NCBI RefSeq assembly: GCF_027244095.1
Contig: NC_069662.1
Location: forward strand, 18,812,501-18,876,500
Length of the DNA stretch: 64,000 nt
Direction: 5' to 3'
Source of the DNA: Hemicordylus capensis
Lineage: Eukaryota; Chordata; Lepidosauria; Squamata; Cordylidae
The position numbers were made by a program, and so were the translations under genes. Positions 1-14,600 of this stretch are shown piece by piece (the stretch's first letter is position 1; the number at the start of each line of letters is the position of its first letter). The notes under the pieces are model-generated. The model worked only from the letters and a program-made list of their open reading frames with translations, had not been told where the DNA came from and did not search any database.

Positions 1-485
1 GTAAAAAAACATTAAAATTTTAAATTTCAACTAAAAGCCTGAGAAAACCGGCATGTCTCCAGGGTCTTTCTGAAAGCAAACAGAGGAGGTGCTCTTATTT
101 CAGCAGCAAGCGCATGGAGATCCCATCCTTACCAGAACCCACTCTTCCTATTTTGCCTCCCCATCAGGTTGATCTCAGGAGAGTGGGTCAGATCCTGCTT
201 CTGTAGCAATCCTGTTCCCAAGTATCAAAGGCCAAATTCTTAAGACAACGCTCTTTGGAGCATATTAGTGTAGAGTTTTTTTCTTTTTACACGCCAGCAA
301 CAGCTCCTTGGGATGCGCCTTTTTCACTAGGAATGGACAAAGCGAGCTTGACAACGAGCTTCCCCTGAAATCTAGCTACCGTGTTGCAAGGGATTCAGTC
401 ATCTCAATCTGTCATTTGCAGAGTCACACATCTGCCAAGAAGTGCCCACAGGTTTCAGCAGCTTCTTCATACCCTGCAGACTCAC
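1..485. other. Intron of JIP-like gene at left edge
   Basis: No exon matching the next propeller blade is readable, and no repeat is recognised. Mostly AT-rich unique DNA. Confidence 0.6.
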
Positions 486-634
486 CTGGACGCGAGCAGT
501 GCGTGGATCCAGGACGTAGACCCGGTTCCCGTAGCCACACCACAGCCGGTCAAGCACAGGGATGGCGCAACGAATAGAGCGCCGTGGCCTTCCCAAGTCA
601 ACCAGGCGCATGGCGTGAAGGTCCCAATTCCGGG
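486..634 (-). CDS. JIP-like exon 21: propeller blade, last exon in window
   Basis: Reads [40 protein letters not shown] and LDPRTARVQ, matching JIP3 QWDLSNYHLMDLGHPHHSI and [20 protein letters not shown]. Acceptor TTTTCTCAG, donor GTGAGT, leaving in phase 0. Positions 1-485 look like intron; the next blade is outside. Confidence 0.93.
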
Positions 635-3600
635 CTGAGAAAAGACGGGGATTAGAGGAGAGGGAAATTGGACTCGGGCCACAGGAAGGAATGACAAGGA
701 ACAAGACTTACCATCGTTTCGGTGGAAAATGGCCAGAGATCCATCCCCTAGCGCGGCTGCCACACGGCCCTGAGCGTGGCTGGGACAGAAATGGCAGAGT
801 AAGGTGGGGGAAAGACTACAACAGCACCGCTGCCAGAACGGGAAGGCAGGCGATTCTCACCGCGGAAGGCAGTGGGGTTCCCTGGGCTTGCAAGCAAGTG
901 ACGGAGGAACATGTACTCACACAATGCAGTGGACAGCATCCTTCAGCTGCACTTTGCCCTGGCAGCGCCGCCAGTCGCTTTCAGCAGAGTGAATATAGAT
1001 GCTGAGAAAGAAAGAAAAAAAAGAGATAAAAGGTGAGCTTCTAACATCACAGCTACCTGAGGTTTACTGCCCAGCTCCCAGTAGCAGCAGCAGCCCCATC
1101 CCATGACCTACCTTCCCAGCACCTGCTGCTTTCACTGGGAACCAACATCGCAGTCCTGGCTGCCATATATAATACTGGGCATGCTCAGTGTACATAAACC
1201 GGGTGGCACCCCATATTCACTGCACTATGGCTATGTTGGGGCGCTGGTGGCCGTCAGAAGCAATGGAGAAAGGTGCAAAAGAAGTACTGATGGGTGGAGT
1301 TGGGGAGAACAGGAACAAGCAGGTAGGCAGAGATTTTAGGACCCAGATGCTGCTGTCCCACACACTAGTTCAGGCCTGCACAACCTAAGGCCTGGAGACC
1401 AGATCCAGACTGCATAGGCTTTTTTGCTGACCCACAGGTAGGAAAACACTGCAGCAACAGCACCCACAAAAGGCACAGGACCACCCCCAAAAAGGCACAG
1501 GGTCAGTTCCCTCTTCTTCAAGGAAGGCATCCTCTTTCCTCTCTGAAACTGTCTTACAGTACAACCTGTGCATGTTTACTCGGGAATATTCCCACAGTGC
1601 TCCCAGTGAGGCTTACTCTTAAGTAAGCATGTTTAGGATTGCAACCTGAAAGCAACATTGATTTAGGGAGCAGAGAAGATTTGACATTTGTTTGGGGCTG
1701 GCTTGCACCCCCAGGTGCCCCAGTGACAGAGCAGGGACAGGGTCTATTTTCTGGCCAATATCCTTAATTAAAATTGTGGGCCCCTTGATGAAGGGGAAAG
1801 ACCCAAAAGTAACTAATAATTGCTTTCATTTCTAACCATTTTAATATAAGAATGCACTGAAAATTGACCTCAGCCCCCACACACCACACTGTGGTTGTTT
1901 CTGGCCGACCGGGGCATTTGAATCATGCACCCCTACACTAGAATGAACATTCATGCACAGAATGGTCTTCTATCAGCAGCTAGGCCCCGCCAATCCCCAA
2001 GATCTTGCCAAGAGGACAACCAGCCTCTTGTCTCTATAAAATGTCAAGACAGCATGCAAATTAATACCTTCCCCCCAAAAAAGAAGCAAGGTGCACACTA
2101 CACAGATCAGAGGGCTGGTGTTTGCAGAAGGTTTGGCAAGCATTTAGGCAACGTGGACATGTGACCGATGCATGTTTACAACCGTGAGGGGAGCACTGCA
2201 AGACACACACACTGACAGAGCCTGTAGGCTGTCAATTAAAGAACAGGGTCCTATAGCAAAGCCTCCCCGCCTCCCGGTTTCTTGCCCACTCAAACCCTGG
2301 TCTCAAATTACCAGCCCTCCTGGGTCCCAAACCAGACGGTGGGTTCTGTGCCGACCACCTCCACCTCCAGCATTTCATCCTCGCTGTCAGATCCGGGTGC
2401 CAAGGGGTCTTCCAGGATCTCTGGCTCTAGTTCTGGGCTCTCACCACCAGGCACAGTAAGGCCTAAGGAGCAGCAACAGAGAGGGTGAACAACCTTGTCA
2501 GGGATGCAGCCATGTTTTGAGACCCTTGCCTAACAAGATATCCACTGGCTCTATTCCAGTTCAAATTCTCAATATTAATAGCAATAGCAATAGCACTTAC
2601 ATTTATATACCGTTCTATAGCCGGAGCTCTCTAAGCGGTTTACAATGATTTTAGCATATTGCCCCCAACATTCTGGGTACTCATTTTACCTACCTCGGAA
2701 GGATGGAAGGCTGAGTCAACCTTGAGCCCCTGGTCAGGATCGAACTTGTAACCTTCTGGTTACAGGGTGGCAGTTTTACCACTGCGCCACCAGGGGCTCA
2801 ATGTCTCAGTATCAGCAGCTTTCCAGGATTGAGGGCGGGGGGGGCTTCCCAGCCCTATCTGGAGATGCCAGGAGTTGAACCTCATCGGATTCCCCTTTAC
2901 CAGTAAAGGGGCAGTGGGGCTGGCCTAATGTTAGAGTGGGCGGGAGGAAAGTAAACAAGTACTTACAAGTGCCGGCAGCAGGGCAGCAGTGGCTCGCCAC
3001 CCCGACCCTGCCGGCCTCCCCCAGCGTAGGCAGGGCCAGTGGCAGCCCAGTTCATGCCATCCTTGGTCCGATTCACACCTCTGAGGCCATTTTACTGACC
3101 TCCACACATGCCCGAACTGGGCCGCCTCACTGGATTCCCCTTTACCAGTAGAGTTCCGAACCACCTCGGTTTGAACTTGGACCAGCTGAGGCTGGGCCGG
3201 TTCAACTCCGAACCCGGCTTGCACACCCCTAGTGTACCCAAACCTGACTTCAAGCCAGCTTGCACACCCCTAGTGTATATGCTTGTCTTCCAGAGTTCCA
3301 CAGGTGACAGGGACAGTTCCCTGCTCTCAAAGAGATTACAATCTAAAATAAATAGATAGGAAACAGCAGGAGGGAGAAAACAGGGAAGGAAGAATGTGGT
3401 CCAGTTATACATACTTAAGATTTGGTTACAGATGGGAATACCACATAAAGTAGACCAAAGGCTGGTCTCCTCTGTGCAGACTTTGTCTTGAGGAGGGATG
3501 ATATCAGGAGGAGAGCATACAGATGGGAATGAGGATTGAGCCAAAGGTCATGTGGGAAAGATGGCAGTCCTGTAGTTGGTTTGGGGCATCTACATTGCTT

Positions 3601-6600
3601 GCATTAGTCCCCCGGTTCCAACTCCTGGCATCTCCAGAGAGGACTAGGAAGGCCCCCTGCCTGCAGCACTGGAAAGCTACAGGAATATTGAGATGGGCCA
3701 ATGTTAAGTCATCTTTATACGTTCATGGCTCATTTGGAGGAAGGATCTGAGGAGACTGGTGGCACAGAGTAGTTCTGGGAGGGAGTTCTACATAAAGGGG
3801 AATTAAATGGGCAGAGACTTTTTAGAGAGCAGGAGCCATTTGATTGGCTGAGAGTTGGGGGAGCAGAAGTCACAGGTAGCAATCTGATGGGCATGTGTTC
3901 CCCTCTCGGGTGATGGTTCCTCCTGAAGAACCAAAGCTACACAAATGAGACTGGCAGGTTCTGCAATCTTTAAAAAAAAAAAACTTTGAACTCTTTCCAG
4001 CTGCTTATTGGTTCCTAACTTCAGGAACTGATGGAATAGCTACAGAAATATGGCAGGCAACAAAAGAAGAATCAGTCAAGGCTCTAACCAAACTATGCCT
4101 GCAAATTTGGAGAACAACACAGTGGCCAACAAATTGGAAGAGAGACCTTAAAGGCCATCCTGGAGAGAATCTATCTATGTGGTCACTAAGAGTCGACACC
4201 AACTTGACGGCACTTAATCAATCAATCAATTTCAGCAAATCATTCTTTGTCTCCAAGTCAGAATTAGAACTATGGTTAAAATTGTTTTCCAGTTCTGGTA
4301 CTGGAGCAAGCTATGGTTTGAGGTAACCACAGTTTGCTCAAATCAGGCATTATATAACCACAGTTATTGTACATCAAAAAACAAAGAAGGGAATTGGAAC
4401 ACACAAAGGGAGATGACCCAGCCATAGTTTGGGTGTAATATCTGAACTGGACCACTGTCTTAATACAGGGATTCCCAACCTTTGACTCCCCAGGACTACA
4501 ACTCCCATCATCCCAGCCAGCATGGCCTTCAGTAATTGTGGCTGAGTTGTAGTCCAACAACAGCTAGGGCCCCAGGTTGGGAATCTCCATCCCAACATAT
4601 ACACATGCATACTCCATTCAAAAAACCCAAACCTTTCCTGCCCCCCTCCTCGGTCCAATCTCCTCAGGTTCTGAGTTAAATTAGTCCTCCCCCTCCTAGC
4701 AAATATCCCAGCTTCTTTCCTCACACTGACCGGGTACACATGCAACCGAGAGGATGTGAACTCCAGGTATCACAAAATGTTCCAAGAGCTGGTTAGGGTT
4801 CTGGGCATCAAAGAGGGTAACCTCACTGGCCGAGTGGGTCCCTGAGGCCACCCACAACAGAGAGCTGCCTGTGAAGCACTGATGAGGGGTGCCCTACAAG
4901 AGAGACAGAGAGTTAGCAAGGGGTTGGGACTCCTTCCTCTGTCTTATTTTCCTGCAATTCCTAAAATGCAACCTTCACAATTGTGAAAACAGTCACCTCA
5001 GATGTTAGCACTCATATTTTGTTTTCTGGGACACTTTGCAGGGAAACTTTTGGAAACTGGAGAAGTATCTGCTGCTCCCCACACCACCAGGTTCAGGTTA
5101 ACCATGTGCTCCAAGTGACTAACACAAAGTCTGGGTGCTTGCTTATACTGTAACACACATACAGGCAGGCACATTAAGTATTTGTATGGGCACATTCAGT
5201 ATTTGCATGGCTGTCCCCAGCACAGTACCTCCGGTGACTGTTGCTGGTATCTATCTTACGTTTCTTTTTAGTTTGTGAGCCCTTTGGGGACAGGGAGCCA
5301 TCTTGTTTGTTTGTTATTTCTCTGTGTAAACCGCCCTGATCCATTTTTGGAAGGGCGGTATAGAAATCGAATAAATAATAATAATAATAATTTGTGGACT
5401 TAATTTGCAAGGTCAGCATAAGGAGGCTGTGTTAAGTCTATTTCCCCAAAATGGCTTTAATTGGCAATCAAAGATACTTACAGTCTTTGATAGATCTGAA
5501 GCCTCAGACTCAACTGAGGCTGCAGCACACCAGAGCTGCAATGGAAGGAAGAAAAGCGTTACCTTAACATCTCCTGTGTCCGGAGCAGTTGCTTATTCAG
5601 GAGAGACCTCTCCCTATCCAGTCTGAAATCAGACACCTTTATTACAGTCATTCCCAAACTGGTGCTCCAGTGCCCCCTAGTGTGCCATGAGAAAATAGCA
5701 GGTTTGCTATGAGAACCAAACTAAGCAAAGACTCCTGTGAACCCAAAGTGCCTCCCCACATAGAGGCTTCCCAGTAGGCAGGTTCTCATGATCCTAATCA
5801 GGATAGGAGGAGCGCACAGCCAGGGTTGGAGAGCTGAGCACACTTCCTATCCGCAGTCGTGTAAAGCCCAGACAACCTGGGAGGAGGAGGGGGAAAGTGA
5901 TCGGGTGGGAAGCAAGAGGTGGGCAGGACGGGCACACCCTACCCAGGTTCTCTCCCTAGCATTTTACCGAGGGTGGACAAAAAGCCATCCCTACCCTGCT
6001 TCCACCTCCTAGACGATCACCCTCCTCTCTTCCTACCATATTGTTTTGCGTTTTACATGACTACTGATGGGGAGCACCCCCGGCTTCCCTGCCTGCATTA
6101 GGACTGGATGAATGAGCCCAGCATCATCTGAATGTTTCACTGCTCTGGCTTTGCCTCTTTTCCTATCAGTCTTCACTGGTGCCGATAATTCTGCTGAATC
6201 AGATGCGACTGAATGATCGATTGCTTCCAATGCAGACACCAAGCAGAACTACCTGCCTTATTCTGCTGTGTGTCTACCCACTGCATCTCTGCACGAGTCC
6301 TGTGCATGGCTTAGCTCTTCTAAAGGTAGGTCAGTCTGACTCTGAGATACATTCTAAGTTGCTTCAGGTACAATATGCTTGTTTCTTATTCCATAAATCA
6401 GCCGGGATAATGCCCATGGGGTGGGGAGGGAATGAAGGCCCCTACCACTGTCCCAGTCTGCAAAGGGGGTTCCCATGGCTGCTATCTGCAGTGAAACACT
6501 TCAGTTGGTGCCAATGGGTGCTCTTATTCCAGGGCCAACAGAAACCACCGGGGGGGGGGGTTGTGGGAGCGGTGGGGGAGGGTCCAGACTGAGACCATAA

Positions 6601-9600
6601 CAGGGATAGAGTTAATCCCTTCATCCATGATGTGATCAGACTGCAGAGGGCCTGACCTAACTATCTGCTGAACAAAAAACAAGCATGTTATCCCCAATTG
6701 TGTACTTAGAAATATATGGCTTGACCCTAAGATGAACCCTTTCCTGCTTTGTGAGTGATATGTGCCTCCCATTTTAATTCAGAATAAAAGCATCTTTCCA
6801 CTGTCAAGCAACACTACAACCCTAATTACAACAGAATCATACAGGAATAAAACCACAACAATTAAAATTAATAAAAGATGGATGGGAAAACAACCACCCA
6901 CCCAAATACAATGGGCAGCATTCCAGCTAGTTAGCTTGGATTAAGCACTCACCCCTGCTAACTGGGCAAAGAGGCACCTTTTTAATGTGGTGATTCTCTT
7001 TATTTAGCAGGGGGAGAGTAACTGGCCCTATCCACCCCCAGCACAGCATCCCTCCAGTGACTGTTGCTGGTGTCTATCTTACATTTCTTTTAGATTGTGA
7101 GCCCTTTGGGGACAGGGATCCATCTTATTTATGTATTACTTCTCTATGTAAACTGCTTTGGAAACTTTTGTTGGAAAGCGGCATATAAATATGGGTGGTT
7201 GATGACCTTGGTGCTTGGGTCCTTCTGGTCCAGCATCCGTGGCTGCACCAGCACAGGCACATCATCGCTTCCCAGGGGTGGATCCTGGCCCTGCAGTGTA
7301 ATGACAACCACATTTTTAATACATAGACACTCGACTTGTAAAGTTACTGGTTCCTAACTGGGAATGGATCTCATTATCAGAGTGAAAGAAGAAGGACACC
7401 ATTTTGCTGGGCAACTCATAGGGCTAAACTAATGTGCATCGATTTACTACATACAGATAAGAGGAATGTTGTAAGAGAAATTTCTCTGCATGCCATCAGG
7501 TGTGGTGGAGGCATGCAGGCACATACAGGATGCTGTGACTGCATTTGGCCTCCATGGACCTGCTCTGTATGTCAAGAAACCAATGCAAGAGAACTAACCC
7601 CTTGGCATGAGATTCACAGAGGCAGGGTACCAAGATTTTCATTTTTAATTCATTATTTGTACACCATTTTTCCTTTCCCAAGCAAGGAAATAATATGAGA
7701 AAAGAAAAGAATTAATACGACATCAGAATAATAAAGCATAATTTACCAATAAACGGGTTCAAATGATGTTATCAGGTTCTCAAATGGGTACCAGCAGAAA
7801 TGGTTTGGTACAGATATCATACAGCACAGATATCAGACATATTATATTATATTATATTATATTATATTATATTATATTATATTATATTATAATTATATAT
7901 CGTACTTATCATACATTATACATTACATATTATATAGAGCATCAAAAAAATAAATATAAGCATGTGTCTCCCTAAGGCTGCAATTCTATGCATGATTACC
8001 AGGGAGTAAGCACAATGAACAGGTGGGAGTGACTTCTGGGTAAACATGCATAGAATTCAGCTGTGAATCTATGCATACTTTCCAGGAGTAAGCCCAATTG
8101 CTGCTCTCACACATAGCATGCGCAGGAAATTTTAAATTCTGCAAACATCTCAAACAAGCAAAAGCATCCTCTAAGGGCAATTTTTTAGTCTGTGTTTCAG
8201 AATGGAAAATATGCTTTGCTCTGAAGCAGTGTGACATATATTCATCATTACACCGAACTATGGTTAATGAGTGTACAGGGGGGAAACAAATAGAGGAGAG
8301 CTGTTCTTGTGGTAGCAAGACTTGTTCTCTTAGCTAAGCAGGGTGTGCCCTGGTTGCATGTGAATGGGAGACTAGAAGTGTGAGCACTGCAAGATATTCC
8401 CTTTAGGGGATGGAGCCACTCTGGGAGGAGCATCTAGGTTCCAAGTTCCCTCTCTGTCATCTCCAAGATATGGCTGAGAGAGATTCCTGCCTGCAACCTT
8501 GGAGAAGCCGCTGCCAATCTGTGAAGACAATACTGAGCTAGATAGACCAATGGTCTGACTCAGTATATGGCAGCTTCCTATGTTCCTAAATAGTGGTTTT
8601 ATTTAGCGCTGGACTCCAACTGATTAGACAAGAAAAAAAGAACAAACAGCATGAACAATATCCTTCATTATACAAGGTGTTTTTTTTCAAAAAGAAAAAA
8701 AAATAGAAATAAGCAACTATGTTATTTGTAGAGCACTCAAATTAATTTAGGGCAACTGCCCTGCCAAACATTCATAGATGAAAAGAGAAAGAGAGAAAAA
8801 GTGGGAGTTGGGGAGAGAAAGGTGGAGAGAAAGAGATCAGTCTCAGAGCAAACAAAAATGTGATTCTTTGCTCAGGAGAGGAGTTGAAAGGAGGGAGAGC
8901 ATAGAATTCCCTACCGGCTTCCTTTTCTCTGCCTGTCCTCACTCTGTGAGTCACTGCCTGATCGGCTCTTTGCTCCTGCTGGTGTGCAGTCTTACTCCTC
9001 CTGATTCTTGATCTGGGAGCACTCCCTGCCAGCTTTGGAGTCCTCTCACTCTGTCCCTCCTGCCTCTCTGCCTGACTGGGTTGCTAAGGAAATGAGCAGA
9101 TGGTGCCTGCCGGGCCCTGAGAGAAAGGTGAGAAGCCCCAGCAGGTTCAAGAGAGCTGCCTTCTGCCCCTTCTCCTAGCACGTCACCCAGGGCATACATT
9201 TGCACATTTCTGGAACCTGCCAGATACACTTTGCAAGTTTTTGCATCACACAAGTACCTGCATACTGTGAATCTCTGTTAAGAAGCACATGCCAGTGTGG
9301 TATAGTGGTTAGAGTGCTAGACTAGGACCAGGGAGACCCGAGTTCAAATCCCCATTCAGCCATGATATTTGCTTGGCGACTCTGGGCCAGTCACTTCTCT
9401 CTCAGCCTAACCTACTTCACAGGGTGGTTGTGAGGAGAAACTTAAGTATGTAGCTCTGGGCTCCTTGGAGGAAGAGCGGGATATAAAATGTAATAACAAC
9501 AACAACAAATAATAATGCCAACAGTGTAATACATCTATTCGTTTTTTTGAAACTCAGTCAAAACTCCAAACAATAGTAGAGTTCATTTCAAATTAACAGT

Positions 9601-11568
9601 CGTCCAAGACCCTGATGTGCATACAAGATCCACCTCACCTGGAGTGCAGGTGGCTGACTCCATCCATGGATCTGCATCCGACCATGCTCCTGCCAGATGT
9701 ATGAGCGGATCTCCCGGTACAGTTCACGACGCTTCTGCTGTGGGGAGGTGTCAGCCCTGCATAGACATAGAACAGACAGGAGAGGGCAGCAGGCAACCTT
9801 TGACTACAATGTTACACACATACGGGGCAGATTTCAGTGAGATTTCTCCAGGTGGGGATGCATGGAATTCCAGACCAAGAAAGTATGGGTTAGCAACCCA
9901 AAGACCACCAGCCATGGTCAGTGCTTTGCCCAAACCTTTCTCCCACTTGCCACAGCATGATAACTCAGCAGTGGGGCAATTATTAAAGGGAAGAAAAAGC
10001 TTTTTCTCAGGGAGGAAAATATGGCCTCACAGGTTTTTAACCTCTAACCCTAAATCCAGAGCACATGGTACTGCTTGCTTGGAGAAGCTGGAAATGGGCA
10101 GGTGCCATATAATTTCCCGGAGTCAAGAAGAAGAAATCTCTGATACATCAACTTTTTGTGCCCAAACAAATAAAGTCTGCAACTTGTAAGTATTATGCAA
10201 TTTGAGATCATTTACATAATTTATCCTGCTTTGCATAATTTATTCTGCATTTGTTAGTCACTAGAGCAGGGGAAGACCTGAAGCCCCACCCATCCAGCAG
10301 CACTGGAAATCGAACGGAGCTCCCCTTTTGATTTCTGAGATTTCAACAGGCTTTGCCCCTTCCAACATATCTTGACAACCAAAGGACAAATGAATGAATG
10401 AATGAAGGAAAACTGAATGTCCAGGAAGTTAAAATCCTACCCAGTGCCGCCTCCTGAATTTTTTCTACACGGCAGCAGAATTACAGCATGCACACAGACC
10501 TGGATAAAGGGAAGCTTTGGCAAAGGGGCATCGTTCATGTGCTGAGCCCTGCCTTGCATGCAGAAGACTCTGAGCCCTGCCTTGTGCTGAGCCCTGCCTT
10601 GTGCTGAGCCCTGCCTTGCATGCAGAAGACCAAAATTAGACTCCCAGCATCTCCAGTTAAAACATAACCAGTGTAAGAGGGTCAGAAGAAGACCTCTGCC
10701 CACGGCAGGGTTGGCAACCACGGGCACTCCAGCTGTTACTGAACTACCAGCATCAGCTACCCACTACCAAGACATTGTGGCTGGGGATGCTGCAAGTTGT
10801 AGTTCACCAACTGCTGGAGTGCCAAATGTCGCCCACCCCTGTTCTAAGGTCTGCTGACAGTCACAGCAGACAATGCTGGGCTAAATGGAACAATAAAGGT
10901 AAAGTGTACCATCAAGTCGATCTCGACTCCTGGCGCCCACAGAGGCCTGTGGTTTTCTTTGGTAGAATGCAGGAGGGGTTTACCACTGCCTCCTCCCATG
11001 CAGTATGAAATGATGCGTTTCAGCATCTTCCTGCTCAGTAGAGAAGGAACTCTATCGCTGCTGCCTGATACAGTACCAGCGGGGATTCGAAGCGGCAACC
11101 TTCGGCTTGTTAGTCCTGCATTTCCCCGCCGTGCCACTTAAGGTGGCAAACGGACCAATAGTCTGAGCTTATTTTTATGCAGGGAAGGGCCATAGCTCTG
11201 CGGTGGAGCACATGCTTTGCATGCAGAAGGTGTGAAGTTCCACTCCCAGCATCCCAGTTAAAAGGAAGCTGATGTTGTAGGGATAGGGAAGGCATCTGCC
11301 TAAGACTCTTGAGAGTAGCTGCCGTCAGAGCAGACAAAGCGAAGATATATGGACCAGCGGACTGCGTGGTGTAGTGGTTAGAGTGCTGGACTAGGACCGG
11401 GGAGACCCGAGTTCAAATCCCCATTCAGCCATGATACTTGCTGGGTGACTCTGGGCCAGTCACTTCTCTCTCAGCCTAACCTACTTCACAGGGTTGTTGT
11501 GAGGAGAAAGCTAAGTATGTAGTACACCACTCTGGGCTCCTTGGAGGAAGAGCAGGAAATAAATGTAA

Positions 11569-11627
<59 letters not shown>

Positions 11628-14600
11628 GACAGCATCAAGTGCCTTTAAGAAATACAGACGATTCAAACTGTGAAATTAGGTTATACATAGGGATGTGCAC
11701 GGAACTGGCGTGGGGGGGAGGGGTTCCGAAGGCGGGGGGGCACCTTTAAGGATGGGGGAGGGTGCAACATGCACACACGCGTCGGGTGCTTCCGATCAGA
11801 TGAGGCAACAGGGCGGCAGAGAGGTACCCTGCCGCCCCGCCGGACTCTTTTAACATGCAGTGCCGGTGGGGGAAACGCAGCGGGAGGAGTATGAGCACCC
11901 TCCCCCGCCCTTAAAAGGTATCCCCCCAACCACCAGTCGTTCGAACTGGTTCGGAGACCCATAAAAGGGCCTTTGAACAGGTTCATGCACATCCCTACTT
12001 CTCTTCTCACAACTTACTCAGAGGGTGAAGTCGCTCGTGGGATATATCTCAAAGCTGGAGACGACTGTCCTCCATTCCATCCCAATTCACTGCGGCTGCT
12101 GGGGCTTGTCCGTGTCCTCCCTGGGGGCAAGGGAGATGCAGGAGCTCTGTCTGGAGAGTCCGACGGGCTAAATAAGCGGTCAAAGCTGCGGGATTGGGGG
12201 GGAACCAACATAGTTAGGAAAAACTAGGATGTGCAGGGTATGCTGTCAACATTCTGCATTTGAAAATTAATGAAAAATATTTTTTTAAAAAAACAAGACA
12301 CCAATTTCTGCAATAGGGACAGAGGGATTCTGTGGTATGCATATACTGCACAAATTGGCCACACACATTTTCCGTCTGCAGAATGTATGGTGCTCTGTGG
12401 TCCAGGGATAACAAGGCCATTAAGGGCCAACCCAGGAAAATCGGAAATCTTCGCTCTGCTACCAGTTTCTAAGATTCCACCAGCTATTCCTCTCTCAAAC
12501 ACTTTCAAGCCAACCTTCTCAGTCATAAGGCATAGAAACTTGATTTGTTTTAAAAACAAAAACCAAGATTCTCAGGTGGCAAATTCCACTCTCAGTGCCA
12601 AATTCCACATTTGTGCACTCCAGTGGCAGAACAACAGAGTATGTGCAACTGCGGCTACCAGGGCAGATCTTAGAGGCACCTACATTTTCCAGAAAGATGA
12701 TTTTTTCATCTGAACTGCCTGTTCTTCCCGCGAAGCCCTGGGAAGAGAGAAGCAGTTATTTAGGGAAATACTTTACTGGGTGCATAAAAGAGCCATTCTC
12801 TATTTTGCAGAGGTTACAAACAAGAGCCCTGAACCAGGAATCATCCATTTAAAGCTCACCTCAGCCATGAGATCACCAAAGTAACTATAAGCAAACTGTT
12901 ATCTCTCAGCTTCCACCCTGCTCCTTCTCAAATTTGCAATAAAGAAAAAATAATATTGGCTGGATATCCATTGAGCGATTTCCCAGAAGAGCTTCCTAGG
13001 CAAAGGGGTACGCCTAAGATGCTTTCAAACGCTTCTTCTTCTTGTGAGGTCCTGAGAGGAGAGACTCGGCCAGAAACCGGGGGGTGGGGGGGCAACAGGA
13101 AGACCTTTACTTGCTGCTTGGGATCATTTGTAATATCACAGAGGATTGTAATGCCCCGGTTCAGAATACAGATTGTGGCAATTTGTAGATATGTAAACAT
13201 ACTATGCTGTATCAAAAATACACCCAAAGTATGCCTTACCAGAAAATACATATACCTTAAATGTCTTAATTAAAGATGTTTAATATCATTTGCTGAATGA
13301 GGTTTGTCTTGCCAATATTCAATAAACTTGCTCCAACTATTTCTAGAAATATTGTTCTTCTGGCCTCATCTCTAACTCATACACCAGCTGATAGCTTTGC
13401 CATTGTGCCATAATGATAATGATATAATTTCCCTTCCCATTCCAACAGCGTCTTTCTTCCCCTCCCGCATTGCTAGCATCCAAAATTTTGCAAAACATAG
13501 CCTAGTAGCAACTAACATGTAAGATAACAATTCAAATTTTTCTTTGGGATATTCCTTTAAATAAGGTAAGAGCAAAATGAGAGGATTCAAATCTATCCTA
13601 GCTAGGAGTTAGGGAGTTCTTTTCCATTTTTGGTGGATGTGTGAAAAGCAATTTTGGGGTCAAATCAGGAATAGGAAGGACCTCGGCAATTTGTAATGTT
13701 CACCTCCAGTCTAAGGTGACTATTACAGCCCTACTCCAGGGTGGATTTTAATCCAAGGTGGAGAAAATCTCCTCACTCCCTCACTCCCATCCCTACTCAC
13801 TCACCCATCAGTGGCTGCTGTGGCAGCAGCAAGATGGAAGGTCTCTCTTTCTCTCTTCCCCACCACCTGGTGGCCTGGTAGGCTGTTATGGCAGCACCAC
13901 AGGCATTAGAGAGGAAGAGAGAGAGAGTTCCCTCCTTGCCTCTACCACCGTCAGATGTTTCAGGGAGAGGAAGAGGGATTTGGGCCCCGCAGCACTCCCC
14001 ATGATTGAATCAGGGGCACCACAGGGTCCCAAAAGGCTTGGAAACAGCTAAGTTGTTTGCTGACTTTTCAGGAAAATAGCTTCATTATCTGAACCGAATG
14101 ATGAATCGAGTGTTGGGGGATTCATCCATCACGACCGGCCACATGTGAGCAAGGCCACGGGCCACAGAGTGGAAAGGGGTCAGCAGTCACTGGAAGCCTG
14201 CCCCCCACTGCCCCCACAAACCTAGCATGAGGCCCATCAATTTCAACCTAGCTGACCTTAACAGCTCAGTGCGTCGAACAGCTTCCTGCAGCTCCATCAA
14301 CCTCTCCTTATAAAGGTTGCGCTCCATCACCACACGGGCCATCTCAGCTCTGGTGAAGCGCTGGGGCTGGATTGAACCTCCTTCAGTCTGCAGAGGAAGA
14401 CGGGGATCCCGGCTCAAGCATCACACAAACACACTGAAGCCCAGAGTCCCAACTACTCTCTTTTATGGTGACCCTGAAGATCCTCCCCATCTCGCATGAA
14501 CCTTCCGCAGAACCCAGTATCCCTGCCAGTCAAGCTGTCTCCCAGCAGAGAGCCCTCCACTTACCTCCCCATCCTCACTCTGACGTCTGGTTTCCTCAAA

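Noticed and set aside
3092-3544. Minus-strand 150-codon frame
   Set aside because: It crosses a hAT-type repeat and intron sequence; no recognised motif or splice support.
7839-7891. CRISPR-like array
   Set aside because: Simple pentanucleotide repeat in a vertebrate genome, no spacers.
8310-8380. 5S rRNA gene
   Set aside because: Only the internal promoter part resembles 5S rRNA, and it is fused to a repeat body in many copies.
9617-10189. Plus-strand 190-codon frame
   Set aside because: It overlaps JIP-like exon 14 on the other strand. Composition is random and no domain is visible.
12270-12713. Plus-strand 147-codon frame
   Set aside because: Lies in an intron of the JIP-like gene with no conserved residues or splice context.
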